Below, piece after piece: positions 46,393-56,442 of a stretch of 64,000 nucleotides of DNA. The notes beneath the pieces are model-generated. The model was not told where the DNA came from, ran no database searches, and saw nothing but the letters and a program-made list of their open reading frames with translations. The stretch comes from Roseitalea sp. (lineage in GTDB: Bacteria; Pseudomonadota; Alphaproteobacteria; Rhizobiales; Rhizobiaceae): NCBI GenBank assembly GCA_017642895.1, contig JAEPON010000006.1:1-64000 (forward strand), read 5' to 3'. A program made the translations under genes and the position numbers. How positions within the stretch are numbered: position 1 is the stretch's first letter; each line of letters opens with the position of its first letter.

Positions 46393-46936
46393 TGCTCCGC
46401 CGACCATCCAGCCGGTCCTTCGGCCCGTTACGGCCGATGATTTGCCGATGCTCGCACAGTGGCTGGTGCGGGACCATGTGCGGCAATGGTGGGGCGATGT
46501 GGAGACACAGATCGGGCGCATAAGGGCGAAGTTGGACGGCCGCGACAGCACGCGGCCCTTCATTTTCGAGCTCGGTGGCGTGCCGACCGGCTACATCCAA
46601 TATTCGTTTTTCGACGACCACAAAACGCCCGATCAACTGGCCGAAACCCCGTGGCTTGACATGCTACCGGAGGGCGCCGTGGGCATTGATCTGTTCATCG
46701 CCGAAGCTGGATCGCTGTCGAAGGGCATCGGATCGGTCGCGGTCCGGACGATGGCCGAGATGCTGTGGCGAAAGGGCCATCGATCGATCCTGATCGACCC
46801 GGACCTCAAAAACGCGCGTGCGGTGCGCGCCTACGAAAAGGCCGGTTTCCGGCCGATCGACGCGCTGTCTGGACGGACCGGCGACTATCTGATCATGCGC
46901 TATGATCCCGAAAACATCGACCGACGGAGACGCTGA
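46382..46936 (+). CDS. GNAT-family acetyltransferase (AAC(6')-like)
   Basis: A 184-residue acetyltransferase of the Acetyltransf_8 type (aminoglycoside 6'-acetyltransferase and siderophore N6-lysine acetyltransferase relatives). It has LVRDHVRQWWGD, IQYSFFDDHKTP, IDLFIAEAGSLSKGIGS (acetyl-CoA site) and AYEKAGFRPID. Whether it has a resistance activity is not decided by sequence. Its start overlaps the previous gene by 11 bases. Confidence 0.85.
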   Translation: MPSDAPPTIQPVLRPVTADDLPMLAQWLVRDHVRQWWGDVETQIGRIRAKLDGRDSTRPFIFELGGVPTGYIQYSFFDDHKTPDQLAETPWLDMLPEGAVGIDLFIAEAGSLSKGIGSVAVRTMAEMLWRKGHRSILIDPDLKNARAVRAYEKAGFRPIDALSGRTGDYLIMRYDPENIDRRRR

Positions 46937-48103
46937 ATGCTGTCACGGGCGCAACTGGACGATGCCGTCAGCCGCAACATCATCGGCGCCAGCCAGCGGG
47001 ACCGGCTGATCGCCCTCGCCGACGGTACTCTCGATGCCGAGGCAAGCCGCCGACCGGCGCCAAGCATCGATGAGAACATGGGCCTGATCGGCGGCGGCAA
47101 TGATGTGTTCGTCACCATCGGCGTCGTCATGTTGAGCGCCGGCCTGTTCGCCGCGCTCATGACCGTGATCGGCGAACAGAGACTGACGATGTTCGCCATC
47201 ATGGCGGTGTTCCTTTGGGCCGTCGCCGAATTCGTCACGCGCCAGCATCGCATGCGCCTTGCCTCCACAGTCATCGGTCTGGGCTTTCTGTTCGCGATCC
47301 AGGCGATCCTGACCGAATGGGTGGTGACGGGCTATGGCATCACCTTGCCGGAAAACCCGCTGCAACTGGCCGCCATGCGCCCGCAACTGGGCATTGCGGG
47401 CACGGTTTTGCTCGGCGGAATCGCGGTGGCCGCCGCGCTCTATTTCTGGCGCTTTCGCGTGCCGATCATGGCAGGCGCGATCGCGCTCTGCCTGACGGCG
47501 CTGGCCTTCTTCTATGTGACACTGTTCCTCTATGACGGGGTGACCGAGGGCCGGCTCTATCTGCCCGCCCTCGACGATCTGCCCGAACTTTTGCGCAATG
47601 CGCTCTATATGCCGCTGATCTCCGGCCTCGTCATCTTCGCCGTTGGCGTGGTGTTCGATCTGCGCGACCGGGAGCGGGTGACCGTTTGGTCGGATTGCGC
47701 CTTCTGGCTGCATGTGATCTCGGCGCCTTTGCTGGTCCATCCGCTGTTCATCATGTCGACGGGCCAAGATGTCGTCTTCGGCGAAATCGAGCCCGGCGTG
47801 AGTGCCATGGTCATGCTGGCGGTGCTGATCACGATCTTCGTCTATGTGGCGCTTGCCATCGACCGGCGTTCGCTGCTGATCCCGACGCTGGCCTATTTCG
47901 GGTCGCTCGGCATCTATTATCTGGTCAATTCGGCGGCCAACAAGACCGGAATTCCGCCTTTCGCCTTGATCCTGCTCGTCGGCGGCGCGCTGATCATGGT
48001 GTTCGGCGCCGGCTGGCAGCGCATCCGTGGCTTGATCATACGGCCGACCCTCCCCACATCGCTGCTCGACAAACTTCCCCCCATCAGAGTGCATACCACA
48101 TGA
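46937..48103 (+). CDS. Multi-pass membrane protein (DUF2157-like)
   Basis: A 388-residue protein with a soluble N-terminus ([23 protein letters not shown]) and about nine to ten membrane helices. The layout, a DUF2157-like N-terminal helix bundle followed by an all-membrane part, is the basis for the tentative family name. It starts right after the GNAT stop (ATG 46937, no gap) and its own stop overlaps the hslU ATG by four bases. A role in the HslUV operon is not known. Confidence 0.65.
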   Translation: MLSRAQLDDAVSRNIIGASQRDRLIALADGTLDAEASRRPAPSIDENMGLIGGGNDVFVTIGVVMLSAGLFAALMTVIGEQRLTMFAIMAVFLWAVAEFVTRQHRMRLASTVIGLGFLFAIQAILTEWVVTGYGITLPENPLQLAAMRPQLGIAGTVLLGGIAVAAALYFWRFRVPIMAGAIALCLTALAFFYVTLFLYDGVTEGRLYLPALDDLPELLRNALYMPLISGLVIFAVGVVFDLRDRERVTVWSDCAFWLHVISAPLLVHPLFIMSTGQDVVFGEIEPGVSAMVMLAVLITIFVYVALAIDRRSLLIPTLAYFGSLGIYYLVNSAANKTGIPPFALILLVGGALIMVFGAGWQRIRGLIIRPTLPTSLLDKLPPIRVHTT

Positions 48104-49410
48104 CCAATTTCTCGCCCCGGGAGACCGTCTCGGAACTCGACCGCCACATTATCGGCCAGAAGGACGCCAAGCGCGCAGTCGCGATCGCGCTGCGCAATCG
48201 CTGGCGCCGTCAGCAGCTCGCCGACGATCTGCGCGACGAGGTGATGCCCAAAAACATCCTGATGATCGGGCCGACCGGTGTCGGCAAGACCGAAATCTCG
48301 CGGCGCCTGGCGCGGCTTGCGGGCGCCCCTTTTATCAAGGTGGAAGCGACCAAGTTCACCGAAGTCGGCTATGTCGGCCGCGATGTCGAACAGATCATCC
48401 GTGATCTTGTCGAGATCGGCATCGGACTGGTCCGCGAGAAGAAGCGCGACGCCGTCAAGGCCAAAGCCCGGGTCAACGCCGAAGAGCGGGTGCTCGAAGC
48501 GCTGGTCGGCAAGAACGCCAGCCCGGCCACCCGCGATTCGTTCCGCAAAAAGCTGCGCGAAGGCCAGCTCGATGACAAAGAGATCGAGGTGGAAGTCGCC
48601 GATACCGGTCAGGGCGGCATGCCCGGCTTCGACATTCCGGGCATGCCCGGCGGCAATGTCGGGATGATCAATCTCAACGACATCATGGGCAAGGCGTTCG
48701 GCCAACGGACAAAGACAATCAAGACGACGGTGCGTGAAAGCCACGATCTTCTCGTTGCCGACGAGTCCGACAAGCTGCTCGACGAGGATCAGGTGACCGC
48801 CGAAGCGCTCAGGTCGGTCGAAAACGACGGCATCGTCTTTCTGGACGAGATCGACAAAATTGCCGCCAGTGAAGGCCGTTTTGGGGCAGGCGTGTCGCGG
48901 GAAGGCGTGCAACGCGACCTGTTGCCGCTCGTCGAGGGCACGACCGTGGCGACCAAGTATGGGCCGGTCAAAACCGACCATGTGCTGTTCATCGCTTCGG
49001 GCGCCTTCCACGTCTCCAAGCCGTCCGATCTGATCCCCGAGCTGCAGGGACGACTACCGATTCGCGTCGAGTTGCGGGCGCTGGAGCGGGATGATTTCCG
49101 CCGCATCCTGACCGAGACCGAGGCCAGTCTGATCAAGCAGTACATCGCGCTAATGGCGACCGAAGAGGTGACGCTCGAATTCACCGACGATGCGATCGAT
49201 GCGCTGGCGGACATCGCCGTAGACCTGAACGCATCCGTCGAGAACATCGGTGCGCGCCGGCTGCAGACGGTGATGGAACGCGTGCTCGACGAAATCTCGT
49301 TCGAAGCGCCCGACAAGGCCGGCACGACGATGGTGATCGACGCCGATTATGTGAAGACCAATGTCGGTGAACTGGCCCGCAACACGGACCTGTCACGGTT
49401 CATTCTGTAG
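48100..49410 (+). CDS. hslU: ATP-dependent protease ATPase subunit HslU
   Basis: AAA+ unfoldase that feeds substrates to HslV. The 436-residue protein has Walker [18 protein letters not shown] near residue 57, the pore loop GYVGRDVEQ, a long I domain (about 110-240), Walker [15 protein letters not shown], and the ending DLSRFIL, whose C-terminal tail activates HslV. The start is the ATG at 48100, overlapping the previous stop (ATGA). Confidence 0.97.
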   Translation: MTNFSPRETVSELDRHIIGQKDAKRAVAIALRNRWRRQQLADDLRDEVMPKNILMIGPTGVGKTEISRRLARLAGAPFIKVEATKFTEVGYVGRDVEQIIRDLVEIGIGLVREKKRDAVKAKARVNAEERVLEALVGKNASPATRDSFRKKLREGQLDDKEIEVEVADTGQGGMPGFDIPGMPGGNVGMINLNDIMGKAFGQRTKTIKTTVRESHDLLVADESDKLLDEDQVTAEALRSVENDGIVFLDEIDKIAASEGRFGAGVSREGVQRDLLPLVEGTTVATKYGPVKTDHVLFIASGAFHVSKPSDLIPELQGRLPIRVELRALERDDFRRILTETEASLIKQYIALMATEEVTLEFTDDAIDALADIAVDLNASVENIGARRLQTVMERVLDEISFEAPDKAGTTMVIDADYVKTNVGELARNTDLSRFIL

Positions 49411-49424
49411 GGCGTTGGCGATCC

Positions 49425-49449
49425 CGCCTTCCCCTTGGATGGGGAGGCG
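49425..49449. terminator. Hairpin between convergent hslU and XRE genes
   Basis: CGCCTTCCCC (49425-49434) and GGGGAGGCG (49441-49449) pair with a one-base bulge and a six-base loop. It lies in the 51-bp convergent gap. There is no T-run, so it is only a probable bidirectional transcript end. Confidence 0.4.
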
Positions 49450-49461
49450 GTGGTGCGCTGT

Positions 49462-49833
49462 TCATCGCTCCGATTGCCGGATCGCCGCATCGAGTCTCAG
49501 ACGCAGATCCTCGATCGCCTCATCGGACAAGACATCGATCCCCGAAGCCAAGAGGTTGGCCAGTTCGGTCGCGCGCGGCGACAGGTCGGTCGTGTCGATG
49601 GTCACGCGCGGCGCCGATTGCAGCGCCAGACGCTGCAATTCGTCGGCTTCGTCCCAGATGATGTTCAGGCAGGCAATGATCTCCTGCACCAGAATCCAGC
49701 GCGGCGTGCCGCGCTTGCCGTGCTCGAGCGCCGACAAATAGGCCGGCGAAACACCGATCGCCCGGGCCATCTGCCTTTGCGTCATGCCGCGCTCGGCCCG
49801 CAATTCCCGCAGCCGCTCGCCGAACGGGGTCAT
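49462..49833 (-). CDS. XRE-family helix-turn-helix regulator
   Basis: A 123-residue protein with an N-terminal Cro/C1-type helix-turn-helix (about 7-60: LRELRAERGMTQRQMARAIGV and SPAYLSALEHGKRG) and a C-terminal helix-rich segment. Targets are unknown. Its ATG overlaps the smr stop (ATGA, 49830-49833), so it is coupled to smr in an operon TimA-mltA-smr-XRE conserved in rhizobia. Confidence 0.9.
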   Translation of the reverse strand: MTPFGERLRELRAERGMTQRQMARAIGVSPAYLSALEHGKRGTPRWILVQEIIACLNIIWDEADELQRLALQSAPRVTIDTTDLSPRATELANLLASGIDVLSDEAIEDLRLRLDAAIRQSER

Positions 49834-50471
49834 CGGCGCCCGTGCCCGTGCGGCTCGGCCGGTTTGCGCAGCCGGACATAAAACGCGCCATCGCCGCCAT
49901 GCCCGCGCGCGGCGGATCGCACACCGCTAACAAGGCCGGCAAACGGCTCGCGCGACAGCCAGAACGGCACCATACGGCGCAGCACGCCGTCGCTGTGCGG
50001 CGAGCGCCCTTTGCCGGTGATCACCAGAACATGCCGGCAGTGGCGCGCCCGTGCCTGAACAAGAAAGCGGTGCAACCGGCTCATGGCCTCGTCCTGGGTC
50101 ATGTTGTGGAGATCGATGCTCGCATCGATCGGCGTCCGGCCGCGCGACAGTTTCCGGTAGACCGGCTGTTCGATGGGGGCCGGGCCCGGCGCACCGGCCA
50201 ATGGTGGGGCCTGACGGTCGGGTGCCGGTGTCGCTGGCCGTGGCGTCTGTCTGCCGACCGGGCGGGGTTTTGCCGGGCTGACATCCCGGGAGTCCTCGTC
50301 GCCGAAGGCGCCGGCAACCCAGTCGTCCCAGACATCCTGCTGCGCCTGTCGGTGCCGCGCCCGGTCGAGCGGATTGACCGTCCGCGCCACCTTGTTCCAC
50401 AGGATGCGGTCATCAAGGCTGAGCGGATGGGTCGGTTTTCGGGTCTTGCGATGCTCGGTCACGACGCCCAT
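49830..50471 (-). CDS. Smr domain protein
   Basis: A 213-residue protein with a proline- and basic-rich N-terminal half and a C-terminal Smr (small MutS-related) domain at about 115-200: ASIDLHNMTQDEAMSRL (LDLHGxxxxEA-like) and VLVITGKGRSPHSDGVLR. Smr domains are endonucleases or nucleic-acid binders. The start is the ATG at 50471, overlapping mltA by 13 bases. The substrate is unknown. Confidence 0.9.
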   Translation of the reverse strand: MGVVTEHRKTRKPTHPLSLDDRILWNKVARTVNPLDRARHRQAQQDVWDDWVAGAFGDEDSRDVSPAKPRPVGRQTPRPATPAPDRQAPPLAGAPGPAPIEQPVYRKLSRGRTPIDASIDLHNMTQDEAMSRLHRFLVQARARHCRHVLVITGKGRSPHSDGVLRRMVPFWLSREPFAGLVSGVRSAARGHGGDGAFYVRLRKPAEPHGHGRR

Positions 50472-51556
50472 TCCTCCGGCAACCCGTCCACCATGTCACG
50501 CGGGACCAATATGGTGAAGGTGCAGGGCGACTTGACGCCGCCGGCCGCTTCGCCGGCTTCAGTGCCCGTGCCGAAGAAGATGTCGCCGCGTGCCGGGCCG
50601 ACGATCGCGGACCCGGTTTCCTGGGCAATCATCAGCCGCCGAAAGGGAGCACCTGCCACCGCGTCGGCATCGACAAAGATCGGCGTGCCAAATGTGTGGA
50701 GGAGCCGATCGACGGCGAGCGATCGCCCGGCTGTGAGCGGAACCTTGGCGGCTGCAATCGGGCCGTCGCCGGGCTGACCTGCCGGTGTCTCCTTGAAGAA
50801 GATGTAGGACCGGTTTTCCACCATCAATACCGACGCCCTGTCGGGATGCGCCGCAAGCCAGGCCCGGATCGATTGCATGGAAATGGTCTCGGCCGGAATC
50901 TCACCGCGCGCGACCAGAAGCGCGCCAATGGCGGTGAACGGGTGACCGGTCTTGCCGTCATAGGTGATGCGCGTTGCCGTGCCGTCATCAAATGTCAGGC
51001 GCGCAGCGCCCTGGATATGGACGAAGAAGGCATCGACCGGATCGGCAACATAGGCGATTTCAAGGTCTTGCCCATCGAGCGCGCCAGCGTCGATCGCCGC
51101 CCTGTCGTGATACTCGGTCAAGGTGCCGGCATTGCCACGGCGCGCAAAACGCATGTCCGGATCGAACCCTGGTGGACGATTGCTCTCATCGACCGGCACA
51201 AGATCGGGCGGGCGCCTGAGAAACGGCACGCCGAAGGATGGCGTCCGGACGCGGGAGGCGGAGAGCTCGGGTTCATAGAAGCCGGTCACAAGACCCCGCT
51301 CGCCTGACCGATGGTCGAGACGCGCTGGGGCAAAACGGGTCTCGAAAAAACACCGGGGGTCATGACGGGCGCCGGGCGTCGCTGCCTCGGCGGCCAGCGC
51401 CATCAATGGTTCGGGCGGAACTCCGAGAGCGCCCGTCCGGTAGGTTTCACCTGTGGATTTTGCTGTGTGACGCGCCAGCGCCATCAGTGCCGCGCCATGA
51501 TCGTCGCGCGCCCAGCCCGCAATGTCGGTAAAAGCTGTCGGGCGCACAGTCCACAT
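50459..51556 (-). CDS. mltA: Murein transglycosylase A (MltA-like)
   Basis: A 365-residue lytic transglycosylase that cleaves glycan strands. It has VTGFYEPELSASR, LTEYHDRAAIDAG, IAYVADPVDAFFVHIQGAARL, GKTGHPFTAIG and the catalytic-Asp 3D end FFGTG. No clear signal peptide or lipobox is seen at the start MWTVRPTAFTDIAGW; the ATG at 51556 may be downstream of the true export signal or export may be atypical. It is 23 bp behind the TimA gene. Confidence 0.92.
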   Translation of the reverse strand: MWTVRPTAFTDIAGWARDDHGAALMALARHTAKSTGETYRTGALGVPPEPLMALAAEAATPGARHDPRCFFETRFAPARLDHRSGERGLVTGFYEPELSASRVRTPSFGVPFLRRPPDLVPVDESNRPPGFDPDMRFARRGNAGTLTEYHDRAAIDAGALDGQDLEIAYVADPVDAFFVHIQGAARLTFDDGTATRITYDGKTGHPFTAIGALLVARGEIPAETISMQSIRAWLAAHPDRASVLMVENRSYIFFKETPAGQPGDGPIAAAKVPLTAGRSLAVDRLLHTFGTPIFVDADAVAGAPFRRLMIAQETGSAIVGPARGDIFFGTGTEAGEAAGGVKSPCTFTILVPRDMVDGLPEEWAS

Positions 51557-51579
51557 GGCGACGACGCCCGTGCCGCAAC

Positions 51580-52278
51580 CTATTCGTCAGCTTCGGTGGC
51601 TTCGAGCTTCCAGTCGGGTGCCTCGCTGCGCACGTCGCGCATGAAGGTCCACACATCCTTGACCTCGGCAACGGCTTCGGGATCGCCCTCGATGATCTCA
51701 CCATCCTTGCCGCGCGTCGCCGAGACAAGCTGGCTGACGACCGACACGGTCACATGGGCTTCATGATCGCGCATCTGGGCGCCGACGATGTCGATGGTGT
51801 CGATGCCGACAAAGTTGGTCTGCACCGTTTCGCCGCGCGTCTCGCGCTCGTCAAGCGCCGCGGCAAATCCGTCATAGACATCGGCTGACAAGAGGTTGCG
51901 CAACGTTTTGCGGTCGCCATCGGCGAACGCCATGACAATCATCTCGTAGGCCATTTTGGCACCGGCCAGGAACTCTGCAGGATGAAACGCCGGTGCGGCG
52001 TCGCGGATCGCGCGCAACCCCTTGTTGACCTCGGTCCCGGGCTTGGCGACCTTGTCGATGTCCGCATAGGGCTCTGGGTTCTCACCACGACCGGGCAGGG
52101 TAATCACATTGTCCGCTTCACCGGCGTCATCGCGCGCCACATCGTCTCCCTGACGCGAATAGGGATCGAACGGCGGACGTTCGTGGCCGGTGCGCCGCCC
52201 CAATACGTTGCGAAGCTGAATGAAGACGAAGACAGCCGCGACGACAAATATCAGGGTGACAAAATTCGAGGAGTCCAT
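51580..52278 (-). CDS. Tim44/TimA-family protein
   Basis: A 232-residue inner-membrane protein: one N-terminal anchor (SSNFVTLIFVVAAVFVFIQL, about 3-22), an acidic linker and a Tim44-like domain (about 85-230: FLAGAKMAYEMIVMAFADGD and LLSADVYDGFAAALDERE). In alphaproteobacteria TimA is a proposed protein-export or assembly adaptor, homologous to mitochondrial Tim44. The start is the ATG at 52278. It is divergent from fxsA, with secB nearby. Confidence 0.92.
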   Translation of the reverse strand: MDSSNFVTLIFVVAAVFVFIQLRNVLGRRTGHERPPFDPYSRQGDDVARDDAGEADNVITLPGRGENPEPYADIDKVAKPGTEVNKGLRAIRDAAPAFHPAEFLAGAKMAYEMIVMAFADGDRKTLRNLLSADVYDGFAAALDERETRGETVQTNFVGIDTIDIVGAQMRDHEAHVTVSVVSQLVSATRGKDGEIIEGDPEAVAEVKDVWTFMRDVRSEAPDWKLEATEADE

Positions 52279-52415
52279 TGGGTTTCCGTTTTCGGTCTGG
52301 TTGTCGCACGCAGCGCGTCTTGGTGATATAGAACGTGCACCGCCATCATTCAAACCGGAGCTGGTGACGCTTACATGGGTTCAAACACCCTGTTCAACCT
52401 GTCTGGACCGCCTCC

Positions 52416-52922
52416 ATGCCATTTTCGCTGATCCCCTTTGCCCTGCTGGTCATTCCACTCCTGGAAATCGCCGCTTTTGTGGTGATCGGCGGCCAGATCG
52501 GTGTCTTCCCGACGCTTGCGCTGGTCGTCGTCACGGCAATCATCGGCTCGATCCTGCTGCGCGTGCAGGGCTTCGGGCTGCTCAACCGCATTCAGACCGA
52601 AATGAATGCGGGCCGCGTGCCGGCGCGCGAACTGGTGCATGGTGTCATGTTGCTGGTTGCCGGCATCCTGCTGCTGACGCCCGGTTTTGTCACCGACACG
52701 GCCGGTTTCCTGCTGTTCGTGCCGCCGGTGCGCGATGCGGTCTGGCGTTTTGTCCGAAGCCGCGTTCGGGTCGTCGGGCCGGGTGGCGCGACATTTGACG
52801 ATGGCGCCTCGGGAAGGGGTCCCGCTGACGGGCGCACGATCGATCTCGACGAAGAAGAATTCGCCCGCGAGCCCGACCCAAACACGCCTTGGGGCGACGG
52901 ACCATCGGGGCCCCGATCGTGA
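52416..52922 (+). CDS. fxsA: FxsA-family membrane protein
   Basis: A 168-residue cytoplasmic-membrane protein with four hydrophobic stretches (about 5-23, 27-47, 72-92, 95-108) and a charged C-terminal tail. E. coli FxsA relieves phage T7 F exclusion when overexpressed; its normal role is unknown. Typical features are LIPFALLVIPLLEIAAFVVIG and LLLTPGFVTDTAGFLL. The start is the ATG at 52416. It lies 113 bp upstream of secB, same strand. Confidence 0.9.
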   Translation: MPFSLIPFALLVIPLLEIAAFVVIGGQIGVFPTLALVVVTAIIGSILLRVQGFGLLNRIQTEMNAGRVPARELVHGVMLLVAGILLLTPGFVTDTAGFLLFVPPVRDAVWRFVRSRVRVVGPGGATFDDGASGRGPADGRTIDLDEEEFAREPDPNTPWGDGPSGPRS

Positions 52923-53035
52923 GATTGCCGATCCGGTCTGGCGCGCTTGTCAGGCGATGGGCACCATGCTAGGCGACCGCAAATTTCCCGATCCGGCGCA
53001 CAGGCGCCACTCCAGCAGTTCCGAAAAAGGCTCCG

Positions 53036-53560
53036 ATGATGGCGGATGAAACCGACAAGAAAAACGATGGCGAAACCGCCGCAGCAGGCGCCGCGCCGGG
53101 CAACGGCAAATCGCCGCAGCTCAGCATTCTGACGCAATATGTAAAGGATCTGTCGTTCGAGAGCCCCGGCGCGCCGCTGACGTTGCGGCCGCGCGAGAAG
53201 GCGCCGGCGATCAACATCAACATCAATGTCAACGCCAATCCCATGTCGGAAACCGACTATGATGTGGTGCTGACGCTGAATGCGACGGCCAAGGACGAGG
53301 ACAAGGTCCTGTTCAATGTCGAACTGATCTATGGCGGCGTCTTCCGCGTGGACGGCTTTTCGCAGGAACACACCCTGCCGGTGGTTTTCATCGAGTGCCC
53401 GCGCATGCTGTTCCCGTTCGCGCGGCAGATCGTGGCCGAATGCACGCGCAATGGCGGCTTCCCGCCGCTGATGATCGATCCTGTCGATTTTGCGCGCATG
53501 TTCCAGCAGCGCATGGCCGAAGAGCAGGCCCGCCAGAAGGTTCAATCAACCACAAATTGA
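53036..53560 (+). CDS. secB: Protein-export chaperone SecB
   Basis: Tetrameric cytosolic chaperone that keeps precursors export-competent and delivers them to SecA. The 174-residue protein has [52 protein letters not shown] and [18 protein letters not shown]. The start is the ATG at 53036, with a second ATG right after it. It converges on dnaQ with a 28-bp gap. Confidence 0.97.
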   Translation: MMADETDKKNDGETAAAGAAPGNGKSPQLSILTQYVKDLSFESPGAPLTLRPREKAPAINININVNANPMSETDYDVVLTLNATAKDEDKVLFNVELIYGGVFRVDGFSQEHTLPVVFIECPRMLFPFARQIVAECTRNGGFPPLMIDPVDFARMFQQRMAEEQARQKVQSTTN

Positions 53561-53588
53561 CGGCGCGTCGTGTCAAGTTGGCGTCGCT

Positions 53589-54296
53589 TCAATCGGGGCG
53601 GCGCCACAGCGGGGCGTCTCCCAAAAGGGTCATCATCTCTTGATGAGCGGCGGTTTCAGCTGCCGTGAGCCGCGACGGCAGGGGTTCGGGTCGCGGCCCG
53701 ATCACCGCTGCACTGTCCCCGCTTTCGACGCCTGTGCGGATGTCGGTCGCGGTATCCGCCGCAACCGACAGGCCGAGCGCTGCCTGTTTGCCACCGACCA
53801 GTTCTATATAGACTTCCGCCAGAAGCTCGCTGTCGAGCAGCGCGCCATGCTTTTCGCGCCGGGAATTGTCGATGCCGTAGCGTCTGCACAACGCATCGAG
53901 CGAATTGGGGCCCATCGGATGGCGACGCCGGGCCAGCGCCAGCGAATCCACGATCCGGTCCGGATCGAGCGGGGGAAAGCCGATCCGGTCGAACTCGGCG
54001 TTGAAAAAGCCGGCGTCGAACCCGGCATTATGCGCGATCAGCCTGGCATCGCCGACAAAGGCGAACCACTCATCGACGATCTCGGCAAAGCGCGGCTTGT
54101 CGGCCAGCATCTCGTTTGAGATGCCATGCACCGCAAGCGCCTCGGGGTGCACCTCGCGCCCGTCGGGATTGATGAAGACGTGGAAGGACCGCCCTGTGGT
54201 GAACCGGTTGTCGAGTTCCACGGCGCCGATCTCGATGATGCGGTCGGCCTTGTTGTCGAGGCCGGTGGTTTCGGTGTCGAAAATGATTTCGCGCAT
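53589..54296 (-). CDS. dnaQ: DNA polymerase III epsilon subunit
   Basis: 3'-5' proofreading exonuclease of the replicative polymerase. The 235-residue protein has the DEDDh catalytic set: IIFDTETTGLD (Asp and Glu), LIAHNAGFDAGFFNAEF (Asp), and HGALLDSELLAEVYIEL (His and Asp). The start is the ATG at 54296. It is last of four minus-strand genes (maf, aroE, coaE, dnaQ), 94 bp after coaE. Confidence 0.96.
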   Translation of the reverse strand: MREIIFDTETTGLDNKADRIIEIGAVELDNRFTTGRSFHVFINPDGREVHPEALAVHGISNEMLADKPRFAEIVDEWFAFVGDARLIAHNAGFDAGFFNAEFDRIGFPPLDPDRIVDSLALARRRHPMGPNSLDALCRRYGIDNSRREKHGALLDSELLAEVYIELVGGKQAALGLSVAADTATDIRTGVESGDSAAVIGPRPEPLPSRLTAAETAAHQEMMTLLGDAPLWRRPD

Positions 54297-54390
54297 GGGC
54301 CGCCCAACAGTCAAATCACCAGCACAACATGGCGATGCGCTTGATCGCGGGCAAGGCGTGCACGAAACCATCCAAAGACAATCGACGTGG

Positions 54391-55002
54391 TCAAGACCCC
54401 GCTTTGGCCAGCGTTTCGGATTGCGGCTGCAGGATGGCGATGAGGTCGGCCACCTTGGCGCGCGCGCAGTCCAAGCCCAGTGACGTGTCGATGATGAAGT
54501 CGGCCTTGGCGCGCTTGATGCGATCGGGCACCTGCCTGGCGAGGATTGCCTCGAACCGGTCTTCGGTCATGCCGGGCCGGGCCAGAACGCGCTCTTTCTG
54601 GACGGCGGCCGGCGCGGTAACGACCAGCACCTCGTCGACACGGTTCTGCGCATCGATCTCGAACAAGAGGGGAATATCGAGGACGACAAGCGGCGCCCCG
54701 TTGGCGCGTGCCCTGGCCACAAACGCCGCCTCGTGATCCGACACCATCGGATGGACCATCGCCTCGAGCCGGGCCAACGCCTCGGCATCGCCCAGAACCC
54801 GTTCGCCGAGCCGCTTGCGATCGACGACGCCGTCGATGACAGTGCCGGGAAAGGCGGCCTCGATGAGCGGGGCGGCTTCTCCCGCATAGAGTTCATGAAC
54901 GGCGGCATCGGAATCGTGCACCGGAACCCCAGCGTCTGCAAACATGGCAGCGGTGGTCGACTTGCCCATGCCGATCGATCCGGTCAGTCCCAGACGGATC
55001 AT
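54391..55002 (-). CDS. coaE: Dephospho-CoA kinase
   Basis: Last step of coenzyme A synthesis. The 203-residue P-loop kinase has [21 protein letters not shown] at the N-terminus, [12 protein letters not shown] and LDIPLLFE for the coenzyme site, and a helical lid. The start is the ATG at 55002, overlapping the aroE stop by four bases. The first CoA-pathway kinase (coaA) is about 13 kb away in this window. Confidence 0.96.
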   Translation of the reverse strand: MIRLGLTGSIGMGKSTTAAMFADAGVPVHDSDAAVHELYAGEAAPLIEAAFPGTVIDGVVDRKRLGERVLGDAEALARLEAMVHPMVSDHEAAFVARARANGAPLVVLDIPLLFEIDAQNRVDEVLVVTAPAAVQKERVLARPGMTEDRFEAILARQVPDRIKRAKADFIIDTSLGLDCARAKVADLIAILQPQSETLAKAGS

Positions 55003-55856
55003 GACGCCTTGTCCCCGGTGGTTTTTCGCTCAAGATCGGCGACGATATGGGCCCGGAGCTCCGATGTCACCTGCGGCCGGATGCCAAACCAGCGCTCGAA
55101 GCCGGGAACGGCCTGGTGCAACAACATGCCCAACCCGTCACAAACGGCCAGGCCGCGTTCGCGCGCGGCTGCCAGCATCGGTGTGACAAGCGGCGCATAG
55201 ACGATGTCGGTTACGATCGTCTCGTCCGACGCTTTGGAGAAATCGAGCGTCAAGGGCCGGGCACCCGCCATGCCAAGAGAGCTGGTGTTGACGATGAGGT
55301 CGGCACTTGTCGCCAATTCATCGATCTTCGAAAGCGGGTATGGGTGAATGGATGGGCCGAACCGGTCGGCCAGATCGACAGCCCGGTCGAGCGTGCGGTT
55401 GGCCAAATCGATGCGGTGGTAACCGGCGTCACCGAGAGCCTGCAGGATGGCCCGGCTCGCCCCCCCCGCGCCAATCACCAGCGCGCGGTGTCCGCCGCGC
55501 CATTGCGGTGTCTGATCATCCAGATTGGCCGCAAAGCCATAGGCATCGGTGTTGCCCGCGACCAGGTTTGCGCCCTCCTGCCAGATCGTGTTGACGGCAC
55601 CGATGGCATCGGCGGCCGCGTCGCGATGCTCGATGGCCGCAAACGCTGCTTCCTTGTGCGGGATGGTGATGTTGCCGCCGGCCCATCGGGACGCCGCAAG
55701 GCCCGCAAGAAAGACGGGAAAATCGTACGGGGCGATGTCGAGCGGCTCATAGGTCCCCGCCAAGCCCAGCGTGTCCAGCCAGAAACGATGGATCAGCGGC
55801 GATCGCGAATGGCCGATCGGGTGCCCGACGACAAAGGCCCGCGCTGGTTCAGCCAT
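54999..55856 (-). CDS. aroE: Shikimate dehydrogenase
   Basis: NADPH-dependent reduction of 3-dehydroshikimate in aromatic amino acid synthesis. The 285-residue protein has [17 protein letters not shown] (shikimate serines), [12 protein letters not shown] (catalytic Lys), [13 protein letters not shown] (NADP site) and NTSSLGM. The start is the ATG at 55856, overlapping the maf stop by eight bases. Coupled to maf and coaE. Confidence 0.96.
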   Translation of the reverse strand: MAEPARAFVVGHPIGHSRSPLIHRFWLDTLGLAGTYEPLDIAPYDFPVFLAGLAASRWAGGNITIPHKEAAFAAIEHRDAAADAIGAVNTIWQEGANLVAGNTDAYGFAANLDDQTPQWRGGHRALVIGAGGASRAILQALGDAGYHRIDLANRTLDRAVDLADRFGPSIHPYPLSKIDELATSADLIVNTSSLGMAGARPLTLDFSKASDETIVTDIVYAPLVTPMLAAARERGLAVCDGLGMLLHQAVPGFERWFGIRPQVTSELRAHIVADLERKTTGDKAS

Positions 55857-56442
55857 CGATCAAGCCCATGCGGCGCAGTTCGGACAAGAGCGGCAGCATG
55901 GGCATGCCGATGATGGCAAAGTGGTCACCCTCGATCCGCTCGAAAAGCCGGATTCCGGCGCCTTCGATCTGGTAGGCACCGACGCTTTGCAATGCGCTGT
56001 CGCTAATCTCGGCAAGATACCGGCCGATAAATGGCGGCGACAAGGGCCGGACATACATGTGCGCGGTCGATGTGTGGCGCCACAGCGTTTCGCCGTCGCG
56101 GACCAGCGCCAGTGCGCTGTGCAACGTGTGCACCTTTCCAGACATGGCCAGAAGGCGGAACCGCGCTTCTTCCATATTGGCGGGTTTGTGCCGCAATTGG
56201 CCGTCGAGCGCCATCGTCTGGTCAGCGCCAAGGACGAGCCCGCCCGGGTGGCGCGCCGCAACGTCCAGCGCTTTGGCTTCAGCGAGGACAGCCGCCACAT
56301 CGGCCGCATCAAGCCCGCTCTTGATTAGAGGTGCTTCCACCACGCGCTCGTCGATGGTGGCAGCATCGGTCGTGAACGTGAGCCCCGCCTTGGACAGAAG
56401 CTCGGCTCGAAACGGGCTGGATGATGCAAGGATGAAGGTCAT
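55849..56442 (-). CDS. maf: Maf-family nucleoside triphosphate pyrophosphatase
   Basis: House-cleaning NTP pyrophosphatase of 197 residues. It has the N-terminal ILASSSPFRAELLSKAGL (S/R-rich substrate site), DERVVEAP, VLGADQTMALDG (catalytic Asp region) and FERIEGDHFAIIGMPM. The start is the ATG at 56442. First gene of the minus-strand operon, reading away from the predicted origin. Confidence 0.95.
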   Translation of the reverse strand: MTFILASSSPFRAELLSKAGLTFTTDAATIDERVVEAPLIKSGLDAADVAAVLAEAKALDVAARHPGGLVLGADQTMALDGQLRHKPANMEEARFRLLAMSGKVHTLHSALALVRDGETLWRHTSTAHMYVRPLSPPFIGRYLAEISDSALQSVGAYQIEGAGIRLFERIEGDHFAIIGMPMLPLLSELRRMGLIDG

